Shown: positions 1-5,331 of the stretch, piece after piece | Layout of the letters: every line of letters starts with the position of its first letter | Position numbering within the stretch: the stretch's first letter is position 1 | Source of the DNA: Actinomycetes bacterium | Lineage (GTDB): Bacteria > Actinomycetota > Actinomycetes > Propionibacteriales > Propionibacteriaceae | DNA length: 5,331 nt | Reading direction: 5' to 3' | Assembly: GCA_023393755.1 (NCBI GenBank) | Contig: JAEXCA010000038.1 | Coordinates: 1-5,331 of the forward strand | Notes under the pieces: generated by a model | Databases searched by the model: none | What the model was told of the DNA's origin: nothing | The model's input: only the letters and a program-made list of their open reading frames with translations | Position numbers and translations under genes: made by a program

Positions 1-630
1 CGGGGGGTGCTGGCCCCCCACGCCCGCCATCCGGGCCTGGGTGGGGGGCCACTGCTGGTCGGCGAGGACGGAGCGCGCGACCTGCAGGTCGACCGCCCCG
101 AGGTGCTCCGCGACCGCCTCGCGCAACGCGGAACGCCGGTCCTCGTCCACCGCCCGGTGCGCGGCGCGCAGGGCCAGCCGGCCGACCTCGACGGCCGAGC
201 CCCGGTCGCCCGCGAGCGGACCCCAGCCGTCGAACCGGCGGCGCTCGCCGGCGACCGGCCGGGCGATCGCGATCCCCCCGGTTCCGACGCCGAGGACCCC
301 CCCGGGCGCGTTGAGGAAGCGGGCGTGGCTGAGGGTGCCGTCATCGGTGACGGCGACCAGGGCGTCGGGAAGCACCCGTCCCAGCGCCGTGAACAGCGAC
401 TGCAGTTCGGTTGTGGTGAGGTCGGCGGTCGAGCCGATCACGAGGTGCCCGAGCGTCGTCAGGGACGCCTGCGCCAGCAGCGAGCCGATGCCCCGCCCCA
501 GCGCCGTGCCGTGATCGCCGGCCTGGGTGGGTGAGATCCCCTCCCCCTGGTGGCTGCGCAGGACGCCGTCCACCACGAACTGGAGGCGGATGCCGGACTT
601 GCCGACGTCGACGAAGGCCGCGGTGGTCAC
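1..630 (-). CDS. BadF/BadG/BcrA/BcrD-family ATPase, likely N-acetylglucosamine (amino sugar) kinase, 3' end missing
   Basis: This frame is open from a GTG at 630-628 to the left edge with no stop, giving 210 residues. The family usually has about 300-340, so roughly the last third is missing. The ASKHA sugar-kinase fold is visible in order: phosphate-1 loop FVDVGKSGIR (6-15), an aspartate pair in VTDDGT (94-99) where the family has its catalytic Asp, phosphate-2 loop GVGTGGIA (114-121), and GWGPLAGDRGS (135-145), which corresponds to the family's GWG-x-x-x-GDEGS. The usual Glu of GDEGS is Arg here, and the first loop reads DVGKSG rather than DGGGTK. The start is fixed by an AGGGA ribosome site (642-638) seven bases upstream and by the GTGA overlap with permease 2. 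Its position at the end of a sugar transporter operon next to a GH84 gene suggests cytosolic ATP-dependent phosphorylation of the imported amino sugar, probably GlcNAc to GlcNAc-6-P. Family is fairly sure; substrate is inferred. Confidence 0.85.
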   Translation of the reverse strand, partial: MTTAAFVDVGKSGIRLQFVVDGVLRSHQGEGISPTQAGDHGTALGRGIGSLLAQASLTTLGHLVIGSTADLTTTELQSLFTALGRVLPDALVAVTDDGTLSHARFLNAPGGVLGVGTGGIAIARPVAGERRRFDGWGPLAGDRGSAVEVGRLALRAAHRAVDEDRRSALREAVAEHLGAVDLQVARSVLADQQWPPTQARMAGVGGQHPP

Positions 631-1445
631 TTCTCGATCCCTGCCGTGAGACCGCTGACGATCTGCCGCATCGCGAGCGCGAAGAAGACCACGACCGGCG
701 CGACGGCGATCACGATGCCGGCGTAGAGCATCCCGCGATCGGCGGTGTACTCCCCGAAGAACGTGCTGATGCCGACCGGAATCGTGAAGTTGGTGTCGCT
801 GCGGATCAGCACCAGCGGCATGAAGAAGTCGTTCCAGATCGGGCCGACGCTGAGGATGATGGACGCCGCGATCGCGGGCTTCATCAGCGGCGTCATGATG
901 TTGAGGAAGACCCGGAAGTGCGAGGCGCCGTCGATCATCGCGGCATCCTCGAGGGAGTCGGGCAGCTGACGGTAGAAGGTCGACAGGATGAGCACCATCA
1001 GCGGTGCGGCCTGGGCGGTGTAGACCAGCACCAGCCCGCCCATGCTGTCGATCAGCCCCCAGCTGTCGTACAGCTGGACCAGGGGCAGGATGCCGATCTT
1101 CAGCGGGATCATCAGCCCGAGCAGGAACAGCGAGGTGACGATGCCCGCGAACCGGAACCGCCACCGGCCCAGGGCGTAGGCCGCCGGCAGGAACAGCACC
1201 AGCGCCAGCGCCAGGGACACCACCGTGATCAGCACGGAGTTGACGAAGTAGGTCCCGATCGAGCCCTCTTCCCAGGCGCGGGCGTAGTTGCCCAGGTACA
1301 GCGACGACGGCAGCCCGGTCGGGTTCGCCACGATCTCTCGGTTCGGACGCAGTGAGCCGATCATCACCAGCAGGTTCGGCAGCGCCGAGAACAGGGTGAC
1401 GAGGCTGAGCATGAGGTAGACCCCGAGCCTGCCGTTGCGTTTCAC
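627..1445 (-). CDS. Carbohydrate ABC transporter permease 2 (CUT1, MalG/DasC type)
   Basis: This is an inner-membrane channel subunit of 272 residues, normal for MalG-type permeases. The N-terminus is short and cationic (VKRNGR) and leads straight into the first helix (about 9-31). Further hydrophobic segments lie near 67-92, 99-122, 136-156, 189-211 and 240-260, giving six helices. The EAA loop that contacts the ATPase is EDAAMIDGASHFRVF (166-180), followed by TPLMKP (185-190). The NPTGLPSSLYLGNYARAW region (41-58) is typical of the periplasmic loop of this subunit. The frame stays open far upstream, antisense-like, into permease 1. The real start is the GTG at 1445-1443, whose last two bases overlap the permease 1 stop (GTGA). 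The ribosome site is weak (GGCGG, five bases upstream), which suggests translational coupling. It should pair with permease 1 as a heterodimer; no ATPase is encoded in the window. The call is firm for family, but substrate comes only from context. Confidence 0.95.
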   Translation of the reverse strand: MKRNGRLGVYLMLSLVTLFSALPNLLVMIGSLRPNREIVANPTGLPSSLYLGNYARAWEEGSIGTYFVNSVLITVVSLALALVLFLPAAYALGRWRFRFAGIVTSLFLLGLMIPLKIGILPLVQLYDSWGLIDSMGGLVLVYTAQAAPLMVLILSTFYRQLPDSLEDAAMIDGASHFRVFLNIMTPLMKPAIAASIILSVGPIWNDFFMPLVLIRSDTNFTIPVGISTFFGEYTADRGMLYAGIVIAVAPVVVFFALAMRQIVSGLTAGIEK

Positions 1446-2380
1446 GAGTACCGCCGTTCCAGCCGCCGGAACAGCCGTTGCGCGCCCAGCGTCGCCACCA
1501 GGATCAGGACGAGCTGCACCAGTGAGAAGGCGCCGGACAGCCCGAAGGCGTTCGGCGAGTTGCTGAACGACAGCCGGTAGAACAGGGTGCCCATCACGTC
1601 CGCCGCACCACTGACGCCGCCCGCGCTGCCGCCGATGGCGAACACCAGGTCGAACAGGTTGAAGCAACCGATCAGGGTCAGGATGGTCACGATCGACACC
1701 GAGGAGATCAACTGGGGAAGCTGGATGGACCAGGCGATCCGGATCGACGACGCGCCGTCGACGCGCGCGGCCTCGAGCTGCTCGGCCGGGATCGCCACCA
1801 GCCCGGCACCGAAGATCAGCATGGTGACCCCGATCCACTGCCAGGCATTGATCAGGATCAGCAGCGGCATCACCAACGCGGGCGTGCCGAGCCAGGCGAT
1901 CGGCTCGACCCCGAACAGTCCCAGCAGCGCGTTGACCGCGCCGAAGCGGGGGGAGAGCAGCATCGACCAGGCGTAGCCGATCACCAGGGCGCTCATCAGG
2001 TACGGCACCGAGATCACGGTCTGGAAGAACCGCTTGCCGCGCAGGTTGTTGTTGAGCAGGAAGGCGAGCACCAGGCCCACGCCGTTCTGCACCACCATGG
2101 TGCCGACGAAGAACACCAGGTTGTTGGTGACGGCGCGGAAGAACTGGGAGGCGTAGGGCTCCAGGCCCATCAGGATGCCGAAGTTGGCCAGGCCGACGAA
2201 CTCCTGCCGGGCGGTGCCGGTCCAGTTGAAGAACCCGTTGGTCATGGCCGCGAAGACCGGGAACAGGAAGATCAGGCCGTAGAGCAACAGGGCCGGGCCA
2301 AGGAAGGCCGCGACCACCGCGGCCCGCGGAGAGCGCCGCGTGCTGCGGCGCCCTCCACTGGCCAGTCGTGCAATGGTCAC
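1442..2380 (-). CDS. Sugar ABC transporter permease 1 (CUT1, MalF/DasB type)
   Basis: This is an inner-membrane channel subunit of 312 residues. The N-terminal tail is Arg-rich and cytosolic (about 1-19), followed by a first helix (about 20-45) and more membrane segments near 84-109, 119-142, 166-190, 224-249 and 285-302: six helices, the compact MalF type without a large periplasmic insert. The EAA loop is EAARVDGASSIRIAW (203-217), ending in QLP (220-222); it docks on the coupling helices of the nucleotide-binding subunit. FNWTG (51-55) after helix 1 is common in these proteins. The GTG start at 2380-2378 overlaps the binding-protein stop (GTGA), with an AAGG seven bases upstream. It acts with permease 2 and the lipoprotein to import a sugar or short oligosaccharide. 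The Arg-rich start could suggest a slightly later start, but no better ribosome site is seen. Confidence 0.95.
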   Translation of the reverse strand: MTIARLASGGRRSTRRSPRAAVVAAFLGPALLLYGLIFLFPVFAAMTNGFFNWTGTARQEFVGLANFGILMGLEPYASQFFRAVTNNLVFFVGTMVVQNGVGLVLAFLLNNNLRGKRFFQTVISVPYLMSALVIGYAWSMLLSPRFGAVNALLGLFGVEPIAWLGTPALVMPLLILINAWQWIGVTMLIFGAGLVAIPAEQLEAARVDGASSIRIAWSIQLPQLISSVSIVTILTLIGCFNLFDLVFAIGGSAGGVSGAADVMGTLFYRLSFSNSPNAFGLSGAFSLVQLVLILVATLGAQRLFRRLERRYS

Positions 2381-3627
2381 TTACCGGCCTTGAACCACTG
2401 CGAGATGCCGGCCTGAACCTCGGCACCCACCTTGGCGGGTTCGATCTCGCCGATCACCATCTTCTGCAGGTTGGCGTACTCCAGCGAGGTGCCGGAGGGG
2501 GTCCCGAAGTCGAAGTGGACGTAGGTCAGGTACGGCGTGGGGCTCTCGGTGAACTCCGCCGCGGCCTTGGCCAGCAGCGGGTCGGCCGGGGTGACGCCGT
2601 CGACCGAGGGCACGGAGAGCATGTCGTCGGCGATCTGCTGACCGAAGTCCGCCGAACCGACCCACGCCAGGTAGCCCTTGGCGGCCTCGAGCTTCTTGCC
2701 CTCCAGCCCGGACGCCATTCCGATGGCGCCGTCCAGGTAGCCCATCGCGTACTTCTGGCCGCCCTCCACCGGCGGGACGTTGAACAGCCCGAGTTCGGTG
2801 TCGGGCATGTCCTTGCGGAAGCTGGTCAGTTCCCAGATGCCACCCGGGTAGAGGGCTGCCTCACCGGAGCTGAACAACGCGTTGGCGTCGGTGTAGTTGA
2901 TGCCCTCGAAGCCCCGGGGGAAGTACTTGGTCAGGTCCATCAGCACCTGGTTGGCCGCGGCGTAGCGCGCATCCTCGAAGGTGGTCGTGCCGGCCTGCAA
3001 CTCCTGAGCGAAGTTCGGGCCGCCGTAGGCGGCAGCGGCGAACAGGTCGCGGTAGATCGGCAGGATCCAGGAGTCGAGGGCGCCCGCGGCCATCGGGGTG
3101 ACGCCCTTCGCCAGCAGGGCGTCGTTCAGCGCGATGAACTCGCTCCAGGTCTTCGGCTCGGTCAGGCCGTGCGAGTCCAGCAGGGTCTTGTTGTAGATGA
3201 TGTTGGCGGTGACCGACTGGAAGGGCACCCCGTAGACCTTGCCGTCGCTCTGGCTTCGTACCCCGTCCACCAGGTTGTCGGCGATCTTGGCCAGCCCCTC
3301 GAAGTTGTCGTCGAGGGCCGCCACGCCACCGCCGGCGACCAGGGTGTCCAGCCCCCCGTAGGAGCGCAGCATCACCACATCCGGACCGGTGCTGCTGGAA
3401 AGACCGGTCTGCAGGATCTGGTTGTACTCCTCGGCTTTGAACCCCTTGTACTCCACGGTGATCCCCTCACCCTGGAAACTCTCCATCAGTGCCACCCACG
3501 GCGCGTCGGTGCGCCATCCCCACACGGTCAGGACCTGTTCCTCGCTGGCGGGCGGTGGCGTGGCCGAACAGCCGGCGAACATCCCGGCGATCAGTGCGGC
3601 GACTGCGACTCCTACAACCTTCTTCAT
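2377..3627 (-). CDS. Extracellular sugar-binding lipoprotein of an ABC transporter (SBP family 1, DasA-like context)
   Basis: The protein has 416 residues, standard for CUT1 solute-binding proteins. The signal peptide is lipoprotein type: MKK, a hydrophobic stretch (4-18), then a lipobox MFAGC with Cys20 as the likely lipidated residue, followed by a Ser/Thr/Pro-rich tether. The mature part starts with LTVWGWRTDAPW. It shows the family's fold landmarks: GPDVVML (about 81-87), DGKVYGVPF, IIYNKTLLD, EAALYPGGIW and a cluster of aromatics (Trp, Tyr, Phe) expected to stack on sugar rings. Two in-frame ATGs lie six bases apart (3633 and 3627). GAGGA abuts the first but sits six bases from the second, so I chose 3627. 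It is the first gene after the promoter/operator region, and its stop overlaps the start of permease 1. It would capture the substrate outside the membrane. Amino-sugar specificity is inferred from the neighbouring GH84, the kinase and the DasR-like operators, not from the protein itself. Confidence 0.94.
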   Translation of the reverse strand: MKKVVGVAVAALIAGMFAGCSATPPPASEEQVLTVWGWRTDAPWVALMESFQGEGITVEYKGFKAEEYNQILQTGLSSSTGPDVVMLRSYGGLDTLVAGGGVAALDDNFEGLAKIADNLVDGVRSQSDGKVYGVPFQSVTANIIYNKTLLDSHGLTEPKTWSEFIALNDALLAKGVTPMAAGALDSWILPIYRDLFAAAAYGGPNFAQELQAGTTTFEDARYAAANQVLMDLTKYFPRGFEGINYTDANALFSSGEAALYPGGIWELTSFRKDMPDTELGLFNVPPVEGGQKYAMGYLDGAIGMASGLEGKKLEAAKGYLAWVGSADFGQQIADDMLSVPSVDGVTPADPLLAKAAAEFTESPTPYLTYVHFDFGTPSGTSLEYANLQKMVIGEIEPAKVGAEVQAGISQWFKAGK

Positions 3628-3633
3628 GTGCAT

Positions 3634-3638
3634 TCCTC
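3634..3638 (-). promoter_or_regulatory. Ribosome binding site deciding the binding-protein start
   Basis: On the minus strand GAGGA is followed by ATGCACATG. The first ATG touches the Shine-Dalgarno element, with no spacer. The second ATG (3627-3625) has a six-base spacer, within the normal range. The shorter start is therefore preferred; it also gives a cleaner MKK signal-peptide N-terminus. Confidence 0.75.
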
Positions 3639-3656
3639 GCTACTCGACGATGAGCA

Positions 3657-3685
3657 ATTACAGGTCTAGTCCAGACAGCTGTGAG
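3657..3685 (-). promoter_or_regulatory. Possible second, weaker promoter downstream of the main one
   Basis: On the minus strand CTCACA (3685-3680, four of six to TTGACA) is followed after 17 bases by TGTAAT (3662-3657, five of six to TATAAT). Operator copy 1 lies mostly in this spacer. The -10 lacks the important A at its second position, so it may not function. If used, the leader would be only about 20 bases. Confidence 0.25.
3660..3675. promoter_or_regulatory. Operator copy 1, DasR/GntR-type (imperfect)
   Basis: The site reads ACAGGTCTAGTCCAGA on the plus strand, centred between 3667 and 3668. It matches the GGTCTAGACC core except for one A-to-T change in the right half. It lies just downstream of the predicted transcription start of the main promoter, so a bound protein would block promoter clearance. 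Its core resembles the dre element of DasR (recalled consensus near AGTGGTCTAGACCACT). The likeness is weaker than for copy 2. Confidence 0.65.
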
Positions 3686-3712
3686 CGTAGAACAGGTCTA
3701 GACCAGTGTCAA
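3684..3712 (-). promoter_or_regulatory. Main promoter of the transporter-kinase operon
   Basis: On the minus strand a perfect TTGACA (3712-3707) is followed by an exact 17-base spacer and TACGCT (3689-3684), an acceptable actinobacterial -10 of the TANNNT form. Transcription should start near 3677-3676, giving a leader of about 50 bases. The -35 box overlaps the TGA stop of the upstream GH84 gene (3711-3709), and operator copy 2 fills the spacer. The prediction rests on sequence match only. Confidence 0.65.
3692..3707. promoter_or_regulatory. Operator copy 2, DasR/GntR-type (perfect core)
   Basis: The site reads ACAGGTCTAGACCAGT, centred between 3699 and 3700. The ten-base core GGTCTAGACC is a perfect palindrome, and the outer arms are nearly symmetric too. 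It matches the dre consensus of DasR, the GntR-family repressor of GlcNAc and chitin genes that is released by phosphorylated glucosamine compounds. It occupies most of the spacer between the predicted -35 and -10 boxes, so binding would exclude RNA polymerase. The regulator gene is not in the window. Confidence 0.8.
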
Positions 3713-5331
3713 TGCCCGAAGCTCTCCCGGTCCGGCACGTCGACCTGGGGGACACCGCCGGCCACCAGCCCGCGGGCGTACTCGGCGAGGGCCCGTCCCA
3801 TGCCGGAGCCGACCGCCACCTGGCTGCGGCGGCTCAGCGCACCGCCGAGCTCGGCCGCGAGATCGGCCTTCTCGCCGGTCGTCGCGCGCAGGGTGGCGAT
3901 CGCCAGCAGGGCGAACTGGCACTGCCGGCCGAGCTCGACCAGCCAGGGCTGGAGTTCGCGGGTGAGGCGGCTGGGGCGTGCCCGCAACCGGCCGAGCGCC
4001 TCGACGTGCCGGTGGACCACGGCGTCGAGCTCGGCTGTCACGTCATCGCTGAACGGATCCTCGGCGACGAAGACGCGGGCGCAGGCGGTCGCGAACGCCG
4101 ACGGCCGGCCCGAGGGGACGCCCGAGCCCGGGCCGGCGGCGTCGGCGAGCAGGGCCAGCGCCTCCGGATCGGCGCCGATGAGTTCGACGGCGGCCCGCCA
4201 GCTGGCGTCCGGACGGTAGCCGGCTCCCGACCAGGCGAAGTCCAGCAGGGTGAGCGCCGCCGGCAGGCCGGTATAGGGATCCAGGGCGAGGTTGCCCCCC
4301 ATGGCGACGACCACGTCCGCCAGTTCCGGGTCGCGGCCGGTGGAGGCGGCCAGGGGGAGCCGCCTGGGGGTCACCAGGTTGTCCAGCCCGGGGCGGGCGT
4401 GCAGCGCCAGGGCCGCGATGCCGTCCAGGTCCCAGTCGTTGACCGGGTAGTTGTCCCACAGCCACAGCGGGTGGCCGAGCTCCTCGGCGACGGCCCGGGT
4501 CTGTCCGGCGGTGATCGCATCGGAGATCACCGCCGGGCCGGTCCAGACCACCGGTACCTCGCTGGCGAAGCCACGGCCGAACTCCCGACGGTACGGCGAG
4601 GGGTCGTCTCCCCAGTAGTGCAGCGGGCAGGCGATCAGCCGGTCGTGGCCCACCGTTTCGCCGAGGCTGCGGATGGCGCTGGCGTGGGCGGCGGCGAGTG
4701 GATGGTCGGCGTCGGCGAAGCGGGCGGCGGCCTCGGCGTCGAGCCCGGCGGTGAGGTCGTCGAAGGCGATCAGGATCCGTTCGAAGCCCAGCTCCAGCAC
4801 GTGCTGCACCTTGGCGACCAGCGTGGCGGCGTCGGCGGGGTCGGTCATCCGGATCGCGAGCTCGGGTTCGAGGGGCGCCGCGGGGGAGATCCGCCAGATC
4901 GGTTCGACGCCTTCCCGGCGTGCCTGGCGGGCGAACCCGGCGAGCTGGTCCCGCTCGGTGCCCTGATAGGGCTCCCGCCACAGCCCGCCGGTCCGGCGGT
5001 CGGCGGACGGTCCGTAGACGTAGGCGTTGGCGCCGAAGGCGGCGGCGAACCGCATCACCGCCAGCCGGTCCTCCGGCGACCACCGCTCGCCGTAGAAGCA
5101 CTCGTGCACGGAGCGGACCGGGATCCGAGGGGAGTCGGCGACGGTGCGCACTCCGTCCCAGGTGGCTTCGACGCTGGAGGCGATCACCGTGCGCAGCCGG
5201 TTGAGTGCGGCGCGGGATCCGGCGGTGACGGCGGCGCGGCCGTCACTGTCGACGGAGATGGTGTAGCCATCGCCCGCGGTGGGGTCGATCCGGTCGGCCC
5301 CCCCCGGGACCGCGGGCGCGAGGGGGGGGCG
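3709..5331 (-). CDS. GH84 beta-N-acetylglucosaminidase domain protein, 5' end missing
   Basis: The frame is open to the right edge, giving 540 visible residues. The GTG at 5187 is not the likely start: the 48 residues before it read as the end of a GH20b-like N-terminal domain (GYTISVDSDGRAAVTAG). The catalytic barrel follows: ECFYGERWSPEDR (77-89), YVYGPS (104-109), WREPY (118-122), the catalytic aspartate pair in IAFDDL (Asp191-Asp192), PLHYWG (236-241), VVWTG (261-265) and WDNYPVND (292-299), then a helical C-terminal domain ending in ESFGH. Family GH84 retaining enzymes use the substrate 2-acetamido group as nucleophile, helped by the Asp pair, and that pair is present. Two usual pocket residues differ: Gly of EGFYG is Cys78, and Lys of YAPKDD is Ser109. 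There is no C-terminal anchor or carbohydrate module. Whether it is secreted cannot be seen without the N-terminus. It lies just upstream of the amino-sugar transporter genes and may be in the same regulon. Confidence 0.9.
   Translation of the reverse strand, partial: RPPLAPAVPGGADRIDPTAGDGYTISVDSDGRAAVTAGSRAALNRLRTVIASSVEATWDGVRTVADSPRIPVRSVHECFYGERWSPEDRLAVMRFAAAFGANAYVYGPSADRRTGGLWREPYQGTERDQLAGFARQARREGVEPIWRISPAAPLEPELAIRMTDPADAATLVAKVQHVLELGFERILIAFDDLTAGLDAEAAARFADADHPLAAAHASAIRSLGETVGHDRLIACPLHYWGDDPSPYRREFGRGFASEVPVVWTGPAVISDAITAGQTRAVAEELGHPLWLWDNYPVNDWDLDGIAALALHARPGLDNLVTPRRLPLAASTGRDPELADVVVAMGGNLALDPYTGLPAALTLLDFAWSGAGYRPDASWRAAVELIGADPEALALLADAAGPGSGVPSGRPSAFATACARVFVAEDPFSDDVTAELDAVVHRHVEALGRLRARPSRLTRELQPWLVELGRQCQFALLAIATLRATTGEKADLAAELGGALSRRSQVAVGSGMGRALAEYARGLVAGGVPQVDVPDRESFGH

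Noticed and set aside
2..19. GGGGGG-loop-CCCCCC hairpin as a possible terminator
   Set aside because: It is inside the kinase coding frame, has no T-run on either side, and is explained by Gly/Pro codons and G+C runs.
7..534. Plus-strand frames at the left edge
   Set aside because: They overlap the kinase frame on the minus strand, which has both phosphate loops, a ribosome site and an operon junction. The plus-strand translations have none of these.
531..1355. Plus-strand frame (274 codons) opposite permease 2
   Set aside because: The predicted protein is an Arg/Asp/Gln-rich low-complexity shadow of a clear permease; there is no recognisable motif.
1446..2426. Upstream extension of the permease 2 frame, which would make a 599-residue protein
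   Set aside because: The extension overlaps permease 1 in another frame and has no membrane pattern. Permease 2 homology begins at the GTG at 1445, which also forms the GTGA junction.
3401..3410. Perfect palindrome AGACCGGTCT in the binding-protein gene
   Set aside because: It contains the operator half-sites in inverted order and lies mid-gene; a ten-base palindrome is expected by chance in this much sequence.
2368..3669. Long open plus-strand frame (433 codons) opposite the binding-protein gene
   Set aside because: It is antisense to a well-recognised lipoprotein. Its protein is a Gly/Val/Arg/Gln-rich composition product of high G+C, without domains or a plausible start context.
4537..4552. 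GGTCCAGACCA inside GH84, one mismatch from the operator core
   Set aside because: It encodes the conserved VVWTG motif, so coding constraint explains it. Its flanks do not match the dre arms and it is far from any promoter.
4043..5101. Second minus-strand frame inside GH84
   Set aside because: It is Arg/Pro/Gly-rich out-of-frame reading of the GH84 gene, which carries the full catalytic motif set in its own frame.

Overview
The base composition is strongly G+C-rich. Three of the four starts inside the window are GTG, third codon positions are almost all G or C, and the genes are packed with 4-bp overlaps. Together with the gene content (a CUT1 sugar transporter without its own ATPase, a GH84 hexosaminidase, a BadF-type sugar kinase and operators resembling those of DasR) this suggests the chromosome of an actinobacterium (Actinomycetota). 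I cannot name the genus from the sequence.

All genes lie on the minus strand, so the window reads biologically from right to left. 5331-3709 is the 3' part of a family GH84 beta-N-acetylglucosaminidase gene; its start is beyond the right edge. 3708-3628 is the only intergenic gap (81 bp). It holds two copies of a GGTCTAGACC-type operator, a promoter with a perfect TTGACA -35 box whose spacer contains one operator, and a ribosome binding site. Then follow a lipoprotein sugar-binding protein (3627-2377), permease 1 (2380-1442), permease 2 (1445-627) and the first 210 codons of a BadF/BadG/BcrA/BcrD-family kinase resembling N-acetylglucosamine kinases (630-1), which runs off the left edge. The last four genes are joined by three identical GTGA stop/start overlaps and are almost certainly one transcription unit.

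The parts make a coherent pathway. GH84 would release a terminal N-acetylhexosamine from a glycoside. The binding protein and the two permeases would import the sugar or a small oligosaccharide, powered by an ATPase encoded elsewhere (MsiK-like). The kinase would phosphorylate the free amino sugar. The operators match the dre element of the GntR-family regulator DasR, the actinobacterial GlcNAc/chitin regulator, which independently points to amino-sugar use. The exact substrate is not visible. The GH84 has substitutions at two normally conserved sugar-pocket positions, so it may not be plain beta-GlcNAc.

I see no RNA gene, insertion sequence, CRISPR array, att site, origin or convincing intrinsic terminator. 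Both window edges lie in runs of G or C, which looks like contig breakage. The most interesting content is the doubled operator/promoter arrangement and the divergent GH84 coupled to its own transporter and kinase, rather than a new class of system.
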